64,000 nucleotides of DNA, from the NCBI GenBank assembly GCA_016785955.1, contig JAEUWH010000082.1, forward strand, positions 140,577-204,576, written 5' to 3'. Source of the DNA: Pseudobdellovibrionaceae bacterium. GTDB lineage: Bacteria; Bdellovibrionota; Bdellovibrionia; Bdellovibrionales; Bdellovibrionaceae. Shown piece by piece: positions 36,682 through 45,239 of this stretch. Under the pieces are notes generated by a model. It did not search any database and was not told where the DNA came from. It saw nothing but the letters and a program-made list of their open reading frames with translations. Made by a program: the position numbers and the translations under genes. Within the stretch, counting starts at the first letter, position 1, and each line of letters begins with the position of its first letter.

Positions 36682-39513
36682 TTGTATTGGTTGAGGCGGA
36701 AAAAGGATAAATTAAAAAAGAGATCACCATCAAATTTGTGGTTTCATAGCCTATCGCGATTAGTGTTATTTGCGAGCGTCGTTTTATTCACTCAATTTTC
36801 TTGGGGCGAGTATTTTCGAACGGCTCCCCAAAAAATCCAATATTTGGTTCACTTAAGGCAAAACTATCCAGATATTTATCGTGATTTTATAACTCGTTAT
36901 AACGCTTTTGAATTTCTAGAGACGGCGCAAAATGCTATTGAAGCCGTTGGTTTTAAGAATAAAACAATCAATGGATACTCTTGGGATGTTTTTAATTTAG
37001 GAGAAGAGTTAGTTGACCGTTCTTATGATGTCGAGGCTGTACGATCAAAAATTGTAACAACAATGGGTATGCTTGAAAGCCAAGAAAGTATCCCAGAACT
37101 AATCAGACAGACGTCCGCTAAAGCAGCTAAGTTTGATGCGATCACAGCTGGACTTGCTCAAACAGACCCGGCCCTGGGGTTGCGTGAAGTTTTAAGAATT
37201 TCAGATCCCAATCAGCGACTAGCTGAAATTACAAAACGTGTCGGACATTTACGGGAAATAGAAGGTATTAATCCTAAATTTCTAGGGTTAACTCAAAAAG
37301 TTATTTCCGGGCCTGAACTATTGGCGCTATACAGTGAGGCGATAACTAATAGACATTTTCTAAATAGCCTTGTGTGGTTGTTACAATTAAGCAAGGATCT
37401 TCCGGATCATAAAGCAAAAGCAATCAGCGAATTAACTCTGCGAGTTCGCAAGTTATTACCCCAAACTATAGCAGAGGCGCTATTGAAGAAAATTGATGTA
37501 AATGACTTTCAAGATATGGAGCTTCCGAAAAATACAATAGCAAAAATCATTAAAGGCGCAGAGGAAGATCTTAAAAAATTGTCATTTGTGAAGGTGGGAT
37601 CAACACAAAAAACACACATAATGTCCATCATGCGTTCACATCCATACGACGCATTTCCGCGGGGCTCTGTTGGCGATTGCTCGACAACGAATTGCTTCGC
37701 TATGCCGCTAGTTTCTGCAGAAGAGTATTATTGGATTTTAAGACCAGACGGTAGTGTCAAAGGGTATTTTCAATTTACGCGAATCAAAGTTGATGGAAAA
37801 GTTGCGTTGTATTTGAACACAATTTCTGGTTCAGGTATTTCACGTGCTGATGCACGAGCTGTTTTTCACACAGTGGCCACATCGTTAAAACATTTAGGTG
37901 CAGAGAAAATTATTTTACCAATGAAGGAAAAAATTCCATTCATTATTAACTTCCCTGAAGTGGCCGTTGTTTATGATGAGTTATTAAAAAATGCTAAAAA
38001 AGTGAATGTTGCTTATATAGATGGAAACGATCGTTTAAAACTGCTTCCTTATATTGAGGACTCTTTAGATTTGCCTGAGAAAAATACAGAAGGTATGGAA
38101 ATTAAACTGCAAGATGTAATTGATCCCAAAATCACTTCTGAAATTAAAAACATGAAAATTACACCAGACCATGTTTTTTCTAAAGCAAAAAGTACAGATA
38201 TTTTGATGGTGGTTTTAGAGCTAAGAAATCGGGAAGAAAATATCGAAGGTATTAAGGAAGTGCTTCGTCATTACTCGCTTGATCAAGAAAATTTTGAGAA
38301 GCTTTGGAAAATTGTTTCAAATGAAGATAAGAAAACTGTTGCAGAATTTCATCGATTAACTCAGCACTTTTTAGATAAATTAAATATTGGATATAATTGG
38401 AAAGAATTAGTGTCATCACCATTATTCTTTCAGGGTCATATGCGGGCACCGGACGCCTTAGTTGGCGCTAATGGGAACACAGTGATGGGCTACGTTCAAA
38501 TTTTGTTAAAGGCATACACTGATATACCTGCAGTTTATGAGTTAATAGGTAAAAATAGACCTTCGCTGTTAGTGCGGAATGATTTTGTTGATTTGGTGAA
38601 AAGTCTATTTAAGAAAAATATAAAAGAGTTTGATCGCTTGTTGGACTACTATGAACTTGAGCATAGGTCTGCCTATCGGACCTTAGCTTCTCTTTTTGAA
38701 GCCGGTTTAACAAAAGATCATTTCAAAAGTGAAATTGAAAATCTATCTCATGCTTGGGAGTTAAATGTTTCAGATCCTATGCGTGCGCACGGTGTTTTCT
38801 TTAGAAGAATCACATTGCTAGGAATCATTCATGAGTACAGCCCATCGTACTTTGTTGCGATGATGTCGCGTTTAGAAAAAATGGTAAAAACAGGTGTTGT
38901 GCTTAATGATGATGACATACGTACTGTTGCCAGCTATTTGGCCGCGGCGACAAATAAAGATAAACTTGATCGAGGCCAAGTTCAACGTATGGAAAATTTT
39001 TTGATGTCTAGTGATATGGGAATGTCATTCCTGCCACATTTTGGAATTTTCTCGATTGAAAAAATAAATGTCCCTAAATTAACAGATAATTTATTAAGTA
39101 AAGGAAAATATGAATGGGCCGCCCAGCTGATTCATAAAGGCTCTTGGTTGAAACATCCGAAGGCCCCTTTATGGATGCAACAAATTTGGATGCACAAAGA
39201 TGAACTCAGTGTAGATCTAATTTTACTGGGCTTTCAGGTTAATCCTGACCTTCTTAAGGTGCCAGGCATTGAGCGGTTCGTGGATGATTTAATGGTTCGG
39301 GTTAAAGGAAATTCACAAAATGAGATGGCTTTAGCAAAAATTTTGATTTCTCAAACTGAAAAAATGACTGAACAAAGAATCTCATGGTTAAGGCAGGCAG
39401 AAAATCCAGACATTAAAGACATGGTGAATACGTATTTGAAAGTCAACAAATTGAAATCTTCATCTAACGGCCAGCAAGGGAGAACGGCATGTATCAATTT
39501 CTACGGTCAATAG
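36682..39513 (+). CDS. 943-residue exported protein with GNAT-like region and CxxFY tail
   Basis: Starts at TTG with GGAGG 6 bases upstream. Residues about 1-45 are a long basic n-region plus hydrophobic core (LSRLVLFASVVLFTQFSWG), read as a signal peptide. Residues about 325-430 contain HPYDAFPRGSVGDCSTTNCF and YYWILRPDGSVKGYFQFTRI, followed by a helix (AVFHTVATSLKHLGAEKI), a GNAT-like core. The rest is helical, repeat-like. The chain ends TACINFYGQ, the Cys-x-x-Phe-Tyr tail. I know no characterised relative. It overlaps the next gene by 25 bases. Confidence 0.65.
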   Translation: MYWLRRKKDKLKKRSPSNLWFHSLSRLVLFASVVLFTQFSWGEYFRTAPQKIQYLVHLRQNYPDIYRDFITRYNAFEFLETAQNAIEAVGFKNKTINGYSWDVFNLGEELVDRSYDVEAVRSKIVTTMGMLESQESIPELIRQTSAKAAKFDAITAGLAQTDPALGLREVLRISDPNQRLAEITKRVGHLREIEGINPKFLGLTQKVISGPELLALYSEAITNRHFLNSLVWLLQLSKDLPDHKAKAISELTLRVRKLLPQTIAEALLKKIDVNDFQDMELPKNTIAKIIKGAEEDLKKLSFVKVGSTQKTHIMSIMRSHPYDAFPRGSVGDCSTTNCFAMPLVSAEEYYWILRPDGSVKGYFQFTRIKVDGKVALYLNTISGSGISRADARAVFHTVATSLKHLGAEKIILPMKEKIPFIINFPEVAVVYDELLKNAKKVNVAYIDGNDRLKLLPYIEDSLDLPEKNTEGMEIKLQDVIDPKITSEIKNMKITPDHVFSKAKSTDILMVVLELRNREENIEGIKEVLRHYSLDQENFEKLWKIVSNEDKKTVAEFHRLTQHFLDKLNIGYNWKELVSSPLFFQGHMRAPDALVGANGNTVMGYVQILLKAYTDIPAVYELIGKNRPSLLVRNDFVDLVKSLFKKNIKEFDRLLDYYELEHRSAYRTLASLFEAGLTKDHFKSEIENLSHAWELNVSDPMRAHGVFFRRITLLGIIHEYSPSYFVAMMSRLEKMVKTGVVLNDDDIRTVASYLAAATNKDKLDRGQVQRMENFLMSSDMGMSFLPHFGIFSIEKINVPKLTDNLLSKGKYEWAAQLIHKGSWLKHPKAPLWMQQIWMHKDELSVDLILLGFQVNPDLLKVPGIERFVDDLMVRVKGNSQNEMALAKILISQTEKMTEQRISWLRQAENPDIKDMVNTYLKVNKLKSSSNGQQGRTACINFYGQ

Positions 39514-40994
39514 ATACATATATTAAAGAAATAGTTTGTAATGCATTTTCAATTTGTGTGACAGCCGTAGTATTTAGTTTTTCCTCTTCGTTAGCGGCCT
39601 CAACGAATCGTGTATTCGTGATTTCCAATTCCATTCAGACAATTAATATATTCACGGGTGCGCCCCAGCCAATTGATGGACCAAGCAAGTACGCCGGTTT
39701 TGGTGATATTGCGGCTAATTTGGTGGCTGCCACAGAGATTAAGGCTCGCTACCCGGATCGCAAAGTAAGATTAATCGTAACAACCGCCTACGAGCGAATT
39801 GATCCCCTCATTCCAACAACTGATGAGATTGTTAAAATTATGGCTCCAGATTTAGATCCAACTAAAAAGGGCGAAGTTCAAATGCATGGTAACGTGGAAG
39901 TATTATTTGTTCCTGTGGATTTTCATGCGGCTTTAAAAATCAATTCAAAATTTTCATTTTATACAGAGCTTTTAAAGTTATCGATTAGAATTCCAAAACA
40001 TTTGCCAAACGCCGATTTAAGTTTAAATTTTTCGGCGTATCCTTCTTCGGCTCCGGTATTAAGAGTAAATTCTAAACTTTCTATGAGTGTGGAAGAGCAT
40101 TATGGTGACTTTGAAATGATTCAAGACTTTGCAGGCAAAGGTTGGCAGAAAAGGGGCGCTCATATGGAAGTTGCTTCTGGTCCGTACTCTTCGGGGTTTA
40201 TGCTGACCCATGCACGCCCTAGTCGCGAAGCCAGTATTGAAATAATTCGTAGTTGGGGGAAAAAGGAAAAAAATGTTGTTTTACCCAGAGGCGATTTTTT
40301 GCCACTAATCGCCTATTCAGCGGGCTGGCAATCGATCCAGGTATACGTCGATGCATTAGCTCACGTTCAGTTGCCCAATAAGGACATGGTCCTATTTGTG
40401 AAGGACTTCCCAGAGGTTAAGTATGAAAATGTTCCAAAGTCGATAAAAGTAATTCCCGTAAAAGGCTTACCGCATGAAGTAATGAGCGCCATCATTCAGG
40501 AATCACATTTTGCGCCACTTGTTACAGGTGATATTTCATATGGGCAGGGTTTAAGTACCGTTCGTAACGGAAAAGCTTTAATCTATGAGAGCCCTGAATG
40601 GAAAGTCGATAGCGCGCAAGGTACAAAAATTACAATCGCTAAAGATATGGGTGTTGCTGAATCTAAGCTGGATTCTATGTTTTTGCTGTCAGAGGAGCTG
40701 GAGAAAATGGATATGGAAAGGTTAAAGCAGAAATCTAAGCAAGTGGCGGTGTTTATAGGCGATAGCGAATTTCAAACTAAAATCTCTAATGCAATTAAGG
40801 CAAGGTATTCTCGTTGGGATATTATCGCTAATACACTTAAAGTTGCAGGTCATATAATTGATAAAGTTGGTGTTAGAAATTTGAAATCATACAGTAAAGA
40901 ATCTAAAAAGCGTGATTTTAAAATTCTTTTAGAGTCTGAATTTAACGGCAATATCCCAGGATGCTATCGCTTTTATAAAGCGACGAGTATTTAG
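39489..40994 (+). CDS. Exported GT-B-like protein with CxxFYKAT tail
   Basis: 501 residues. A hydrophobic N-terminal segment (about 20-37) is a signal peptide or anchor. Residues about 60-90 (AGFGDIAANLVAATEIKARY) and the C-terminal half LVTGDISYGQGLSTVRNGKA followed by LIYES recall the acceptor and nucleotide-sugar sites of GT-B glycosyltransferases. The call is by pattern only. The last residues PGCYRFYKATSI carry the same CxxFYKAT word as the mature N-terminus of the 36277 gene product. Reads in the plus-strand operon after the 943-residue protein. Confidence 0.6.
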   Translation: MYQFLRSIDTYIKEIVCNAFSICVTAVVFSFSSSLAASTNRVFVISNSIQTINIFTGAPQPIDGPSKYAGFGDIAANLVAATEIKARYPDRKVRLIVTTAYERIDPLIPTTDEIVKIMAPDLDPTKKGEVQMHGNVEVLFVPVDFHAALKINSKFSFYTELLKLSIRIPKHLPNADLSLNFSAYPSSAPVLRVNSKLSMSVEEHYGDFEMIQDFAGKGWQKRGAHMEVASGPYSSGFMLTHARPSREASIEIIRSWGKKEKNVVLPRGDFLPLIAYSAGWQSIQVYVDALAHVQLPNKDMVLFVKDFPEVKYENVPKSIKVIPVKGLPHEVMSAIIQESHFAPLVTGDISYGQGLSTVRNGKALIYESPEWKVDSAQGTKITIAKDMGVAESKLDSMFLLSEELEKMDMERLKQKSKQVAVFIGDSEFQTKISNAIKARYSRWDIIANTLKVAGHIIDKVGVRNLKSYSKESKKRDFKILLESEFNGNIPGCYRFYKATSI

Positions 40995-41000
40995 CTTTAT

Positions 41001-41384
41001 ATGGAAGTTACATTATATAACGCCCTTGGCGGCGAAGCAGCGCTTAAGAAGTTAGTCGATGCATTTTACCAAACGATGATCGAGTCACCCCAGGCTCAAG
41101 GTATTTTGAAAATGCATCCCGATATTCCGCGGGCCAATCAAAAATTGTATGAATTTTTATCTGGCTGGCTAGGGGGGCCAGATTTATTCGTACAGAAATA
41201 TGGGCATCCGCGATTGCGTGCTCGTCATCTTCCGTTTGCGATTGGTGAATCCGAGCGTGACCAATGGCTGTTTTGCATGAAGCGTGCGTTGGAAATTTGT
41301 AATACGTCGCCTGAATTCAATTCGGTATTTATGCCTGCGATCTCAAGACTTGCGGATCATATGAGAAATCAAAATCCAGGTTAA
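41001..41384 (+). CDS. Group II truncated haemoglobin
   Basis: 127 residues, normal for the family. The N-terminal helix LYNALGGEAALKKLVDAFYQ, FLSGWLGGPDLFVQKYGHPRLRARHLPFAIG (proximal His in RHLPF), and the Trp of DQWLFCM are group II hallmarks. It binds oxygen or nitric oxide in the cytoplasm. It starts 6 bases after the GT-B-like gene and overlaps the convergent priA stop by 4 bases. Confidence 0.9.
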   Translation: MEVTLYNALGGEAALKKLVDAFYQTMIESPQAQGILKMHPDIPRANQKLYEFLSGWLGGPDLFVQKYGHPRLRARHLPFAIGESERDQWLFCMKRALEICNTSPEFNSVFMPAISRLADHMRNQNPG

Positions 41385-43408
41385 AGCAGGTTCATGGGGT
41401 CCACATCGGCATAAAGCTTTACCATGGTGGGAATCCATTTTTCATTTTGTAGCACAATTTTAGCGAATCGATGCAGCACCGAGGCATTGTTTGCCTTGAG
41501 TATAATTTGGAAACGAAATTCATTACGAATTTTAGCAATTGGTGATTCGGTGGGACCAAGAACTTGAATCTGATCAAACGATTCGGATTTATCTTTCAAG
41601 TTAAAGCAACGTTCCGATAACATTCGCGCCGTTTGTTGGGATTTGTCGAGATCCCGAGACTGAATACGAAAAGAAATCATTTTGCCATAGGGAGGATAGC
41701 TGAAAATTTCTCGATTTTTCAGATCATATTTGCAGAAAATTTCGTAGTCTGATTGGCTGGCCATTTGGACAATTTCGCTGTCCGGGTTGAACGTTTGCAA
41801 AATAACAACACCATTTGGTTCATTCTCTTTTCTGTGCCGTCCTGCACGTCCACTCATTTGCAAGATCAGTTGCACGGCTCTTTCGCCAGCACGAAAATCG
41901 GGCAGGTTGAACCCGACATCCGCCAAAACCAGTCCTACCAACTTTAGATTTGGGAAATCCAAACCCTTGGCAATCATTTGCGTACCAATCAAGATATCGA
42001 CTTGGTGTTTTTCCACTTGCTCGATTGCATTTTCCAAATCAATGCGATTTTGAATCTCGTCCCGATCTACTCGTAATACTCGCGCTGTCGGAAAAAGTTT
42101 TTTAATTTCTGTCTCCACACTTTCGGTGCCGATGCCTAAAGGCTCGAGCGTACCTTCGTGACAGTCTGAACACTTAGACTTGTAACTTTCATGATAATCA
42201 CAATAGTGACAAACTAAATGATTGTGAGCATGCAAAGTCAGCTTGATATCGCAGTTGGGGCATTCTTTGGTATAGCCACACGCTGGGCAAATCACGGATT
42301 GACTCATCCCGCGACGGTTCAAAAACAATGCGGATTGAAAATTATTTTCCAAATTACTTTGCAGCTCGGTGTGCAACGCTTCGCTCATCCAAAAGGGCAG
42401 GCCTAGTTCTTTCGATCGGGTCGCTGATTTTTTAAGATCTACGATGCGCATTTCAGGAAGCTGAACGTCACCGACACGCTTTACCAGCCGATGCAGTTTG
42501 AATTTGCCTTTCTCGGAATTCAGCCAGGACTCAAAGCTGGGCGTTGCCGATCCAAGCACGATAGGGCAGTTCATTTCTTTGGCCAACATAATGGCGGCAT
42601 CACGGCCATGATATTTCAATTTTTCCTCTTGTTTGAAACTGGACTCGTGCTCTTCGTCGACCACGATTAATCCCAAATTAGGCACGGGACAAAATAATGC
42701 CGAACGTGCGCCGATCAAGATTTGCTTTTCGCCTTGGACCATCTCCCACCAAAACTGTGTGCGTTCGCGATCCGTTAATTGCGAATGCAGCAGCGCGATT
42801 CGTGATCCAAAACGTCGTGCAAAGCGATTCACCAGCTGAGGGGTCAATGAAATTTCTGGCAGCAGAAAAAGGCCAGTCTTGCCGGCCGCCAAAACTTTGT
42901 CGAACAAGTGCAAATACACTTCGGTTTTACCCGAACCCGTGACACCGTATAGAAGATGAGTTTGAAATCCCGAGTCCGCAGCGATAGCGTGATAGGCCTC
43001 ATGCTGCTCGGGATTCAATTGAAATGGCGCTTCGGGAGGAAAATCAGGAATGGGCGAGCGCTTACGAGTCGTATTTTTCTGTAGTTTAGACAGCGGAGGC
43101 AAAACTGAATCCGCAACCATTCCAATGGGGTGAAAATAGTACTCTGCGAGCCATTGAATCCATTTCAGCTTTGGCGCAAAAATCTCGGCCGGGTACTCAG
43201 CATCAATACTGTCTAAAGATTTAATTTCAAACTCTGTCGCGGGCGGCGTTTCTGTGATCGCAAATACAAAGCCGCGAGATTTTCTTTTGCCCAGAGGTAC
43301 CGAAACAATGGCCCCTGGTTTTATCGTGGAAAGTTCTTGGGGGACGAGATAGGTGAGTAACCCCTTGATCGGAGCTACAACCGCCACCTGGGCGTACAAA
43401 CTTTTCAT
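41381..43408 (-). CDS. priA: Primosomal helicase PriA
   Basis: 675 residues. Walker A GVTGSGKTE (about 155-163), the DEEH box in VDEEHESSFKQEEKL, the zinc-binding region with eight Cys in four pairs (CPACGY, CPNC, CHYCDY, CSDCHEG), and helicase motifs IGTQMIAKGLDFP and QMSGRAGR. It restarts stalled replication forks. It shares an ATGA overlap with the periplasmic protein gene upstream. Confidence 0.95.
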   Translation of the reverse strand: MKSLYAQVAVVAPIKGLLTYLVPQELSTIKPGAIVSVPLGKRKSRGFVFAITETPPATEFEIKSLDSIDAEYPAEIFAPKLKWIQWLAEYYFHPIGMVADSVLPPLSKLQKNTTRKRSPIPDFPPEAPFQLNPEQHEAYHAIAADSGFQTHLLYGVTGSGKTEVYLHLFDKVLAAGKTGLFLLPEISLTPQLVNRFARRFGSRIALLHSQLTDRERTQFWWEMVQGEKQILIGARSALFCPVPNLGLIVVDEEHESSFKQEEKLKYHGRDAAIMLAKEMNCPIVLGSATPSFESWLNSEKGKFKLHRLVKRVGDVQLPEMRIVDLKKSATRSKELGLPFWMSEALHTELQSNLENNFQSALFLNRRGMSQSVICPACGYTKECPNCDIKLTLHAHNHLVCHYCDYHESYKSKCSDCHEGTLEPLGIGTESVETEIKKLFPTARVLRVDRDEIQNRIDLENAIEQVEKHQVDILIGTQMIAKGLDFPNLKLVGLVLADVGFNLPDFRAGERAVQLILQMSGRAGRHRKENEPNGVVILQTFNPDSEIVQMASQSDYEIFCKYDLKNREIFSYPPYGKMISFRIQSRDLDKSQQTARMLSERCFNLKDKSESFDQIQVLGPTESPIAKIRNEFRFQIILKANNASVLHRFAKIVLQNEKWIPTMVKLYADVDPMNLL

Positions 43409-44214
43409 CGAAACCGAGTGTAAAATTCTTCAAGTAAAGTCTTTAACGGATGTCCATAAAGAATTTCTGATTGATTTTGGATCTCTAAATTTTTCGGATT
43501 AAACTGAGCATTTAAATTTCCTGATTTAGGGACAACCGACAAAGTATTGATTGAAACTTTGTTTTGATTCCATCGAATCGATTTCTGTTTTGGATAGTAC
43601 AAGCCTTTTGAATACGATTTATAATTATCAAATTCAAGTTCTGCCTGCGAGGGTAGTCGAATTTTACGAATCACGAAAAAATCCTGCTCGATCCAAATTT
43701 TTGGAGTTAACGCCGTTTTACTGGTTTCACCGATGGCGTAATTCACAACGCCTTGCGAACGTGAAAGCCTTAAAAGGGACTCTTCAAACACCGTGCGGGA
43801 TTGCTTTTCTTTTTTAAATTCTGGAATCAGGTGCGAAGCAATTAGAAAATTTGAAAGGGCGTCGGCATTACGAATATGATGCCAACGCTCGACAAAGTCT
43901 TCCGGAATAGGTTGTGATTCTCGTTTTTGTGCCTTTAAGGCCCACTTCAAACCATTTTCATAAAGATAGGTCAGCTTAAGGCCTTTAAGTTCTTTTAGTC
44001 CCGTGACCGTCAATCGAAGTGTTCGTTCGTTTTCCACTAACCAGCTCTCTTTGACAGACGATTCGTTAGCGCCGTCCGTTAATAGCACCTCGGTTTCGAT
44101 CGCATAAACTCCAGCCCCCGCATTTTCAGAGGTTCTTTCCAAAATCATTCTCAATGGAGGAATATAGGCAAACGCAATTCCCGCCATAAGCATAACCGTC
44201 AGAACAATTTTCAT
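43405..44214 (-). CDS. Exported hypothetical protein between galU and priA
   Basis: 269 residues with a signal peptide (MKIVLTVMLMAGIAFA). The mature part has beta-strand alternation and no Cys. The layout loosely resembles periplasmic carriers of the LolA/LppX type (RTLRLTVTGLKELKGLKL; then DFFVIRKIRLPSQAELEFDNY), but no signature settles it. Its start overlaps galU and its stop overlaps priA, each by 4 bases. Confidence 0.7.
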   Translation of the reverse strand: MKIVLTVMLMAGIAFAYIPPLRMILERTSENAGAGVYAIETEVLLTDGANESSVKESWLVENERTLRLTVTGLKELKGLKLTYLYENGLKWALKAQKRESQPIPEDFVERWHHIRNADALSNFLIASHLIPEFKKEKQSRTVFEESLLRLSRSQGVVNYAIGETSKTALTPKIWIEQDFFVIRKIRLPSQAELEFDNYKSYSKGLYYPKQKSIRWNQNKVSINTLSVVPKSGNLNAQFNPKNLEIQNQSEILYGHPLKTLLEEFYTRFR

Positions 44215-45143
44215 TTGAAGGATCCTTTTTCAATTTGCTGAGCCAATGCTTTTAGGTAAGCAGACAGTTCAGAGGTGAGTTCTTTGTTGCGTAATGCAAA
44301 TTCAATATTGGAAATCAAATAACCCAATTTATCTCCGGCATCATAGCGTTGCCCTTGTAAAGGGTAAGAATTAACAACGTTATGACGAGTCAGTTCCTGA
44401 ATGGCATCGGTTAATTGAATTTCATTGTTCTTTGTCGGTTTCTGATTTTCTAGAATGTTAAAAATTTTCGGATCAAAAACGTAACGTCCCGTGATCGCCC
44501 AGCGAGATGATGTCTCTGTGGGCTGAGGCTTTTCTAATAGTTTTTTTACGCGAAAAAAATCAACAGAATGATGGCTGCTGAAAGAGAGCGTTTGTTTGTT
44601 TGGTTCGTCGACCTCGGCAATTCCGTATTTAGACACTTGATCCTCGGCGACTTTCATTACCGATAAACTAGATTGTTCCGTTTGTTCAAAAGCACGTACT
44701 AAGTCTTCGGTGGCCGAGCTTTGATTGTCTAAATTCACGGTGATTTCATCACCCAACAAAACGGCAAATGGTTCATCGCCAATAATTCTGCGACCCGAAT
44801 AGACCGCATGACCCAAACCTAAGGCTTGTTTTTGGCGAATGGAAATAATGTTCGCCATATCACGAATACGGGCCAAGCGATTCAGAATATCGATTTTCCC
44901 GTCTTTAGATAATTTGTCTTCTACCTCATACGAGGTGTCGAAAAAATCTTCGATGGCATGCTTTCCTCGACCTGCGATCAATACAATGTCTTCGATACCA
45001 GCTTTAACGGCTTCTTCCACGACGTAAAAAATAATCGGTGCGTCCACAATCGTGAGCATTTCTTTTGGGACACTTTTCGTGGCGGGCAAAAATCTCGTTC
45101 CTAGACCGGCAGCGGGAATAACGGCTTTTCTGACTTTTTTCAT
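44211..45143 (-). CDS. galU: UTP-glucose-1-phosphate uridylyltransferase
   Basis: 310 residues from the ATG at 45143, which gives the normal GalU N-terminus (MKKVRKAVIPAAGLGTRFLP). A TTG 14 codons earlier would add an unusual extension. Nucleotide motif GLGTRFLPATKSVPKEML and the downstream GDEIT sugar-nucleotide site are present. It makes UDP-glucose for envelope polysaccharides. Confidence 0.93.
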   Translation of the reverse strand: MKKVRKAVIPAAGLGTRFLPATKSVPKEMLTIVDAPIIFYVVEEAVKAGIEDIVLIAGRGKHAIEDFFDTSYEVEDKLSKDGKIDILNRLARIRDMANIISIRQKQALGLGHAVYSGRRIIGDEPFAVLLGDEITVNLDNQSSATEDLVRAFEQTEQSSLSVMKVAEDQVSKYGIAEVDEPNKQTLSFSSHHSVDFFRVKKLLEKPQPTETSSRWAITGRYVFDPKIFNILENQKPTKNNEIQLTDAIQELTRHNVVNSYPLQGQRYDAGDKLGYLISNIEFALRNKELTSELSAYLKALAQQIEKGSFK

Positions 45144-45239
45144 GGCCTTCAAAATCTCAAACGTTTTAAAATGAGGCAAGTACAAATCCCATTATAACAG
45201 AAAGACAAAATGTGTTATTATAAAGGTAGGGGAAAATTC

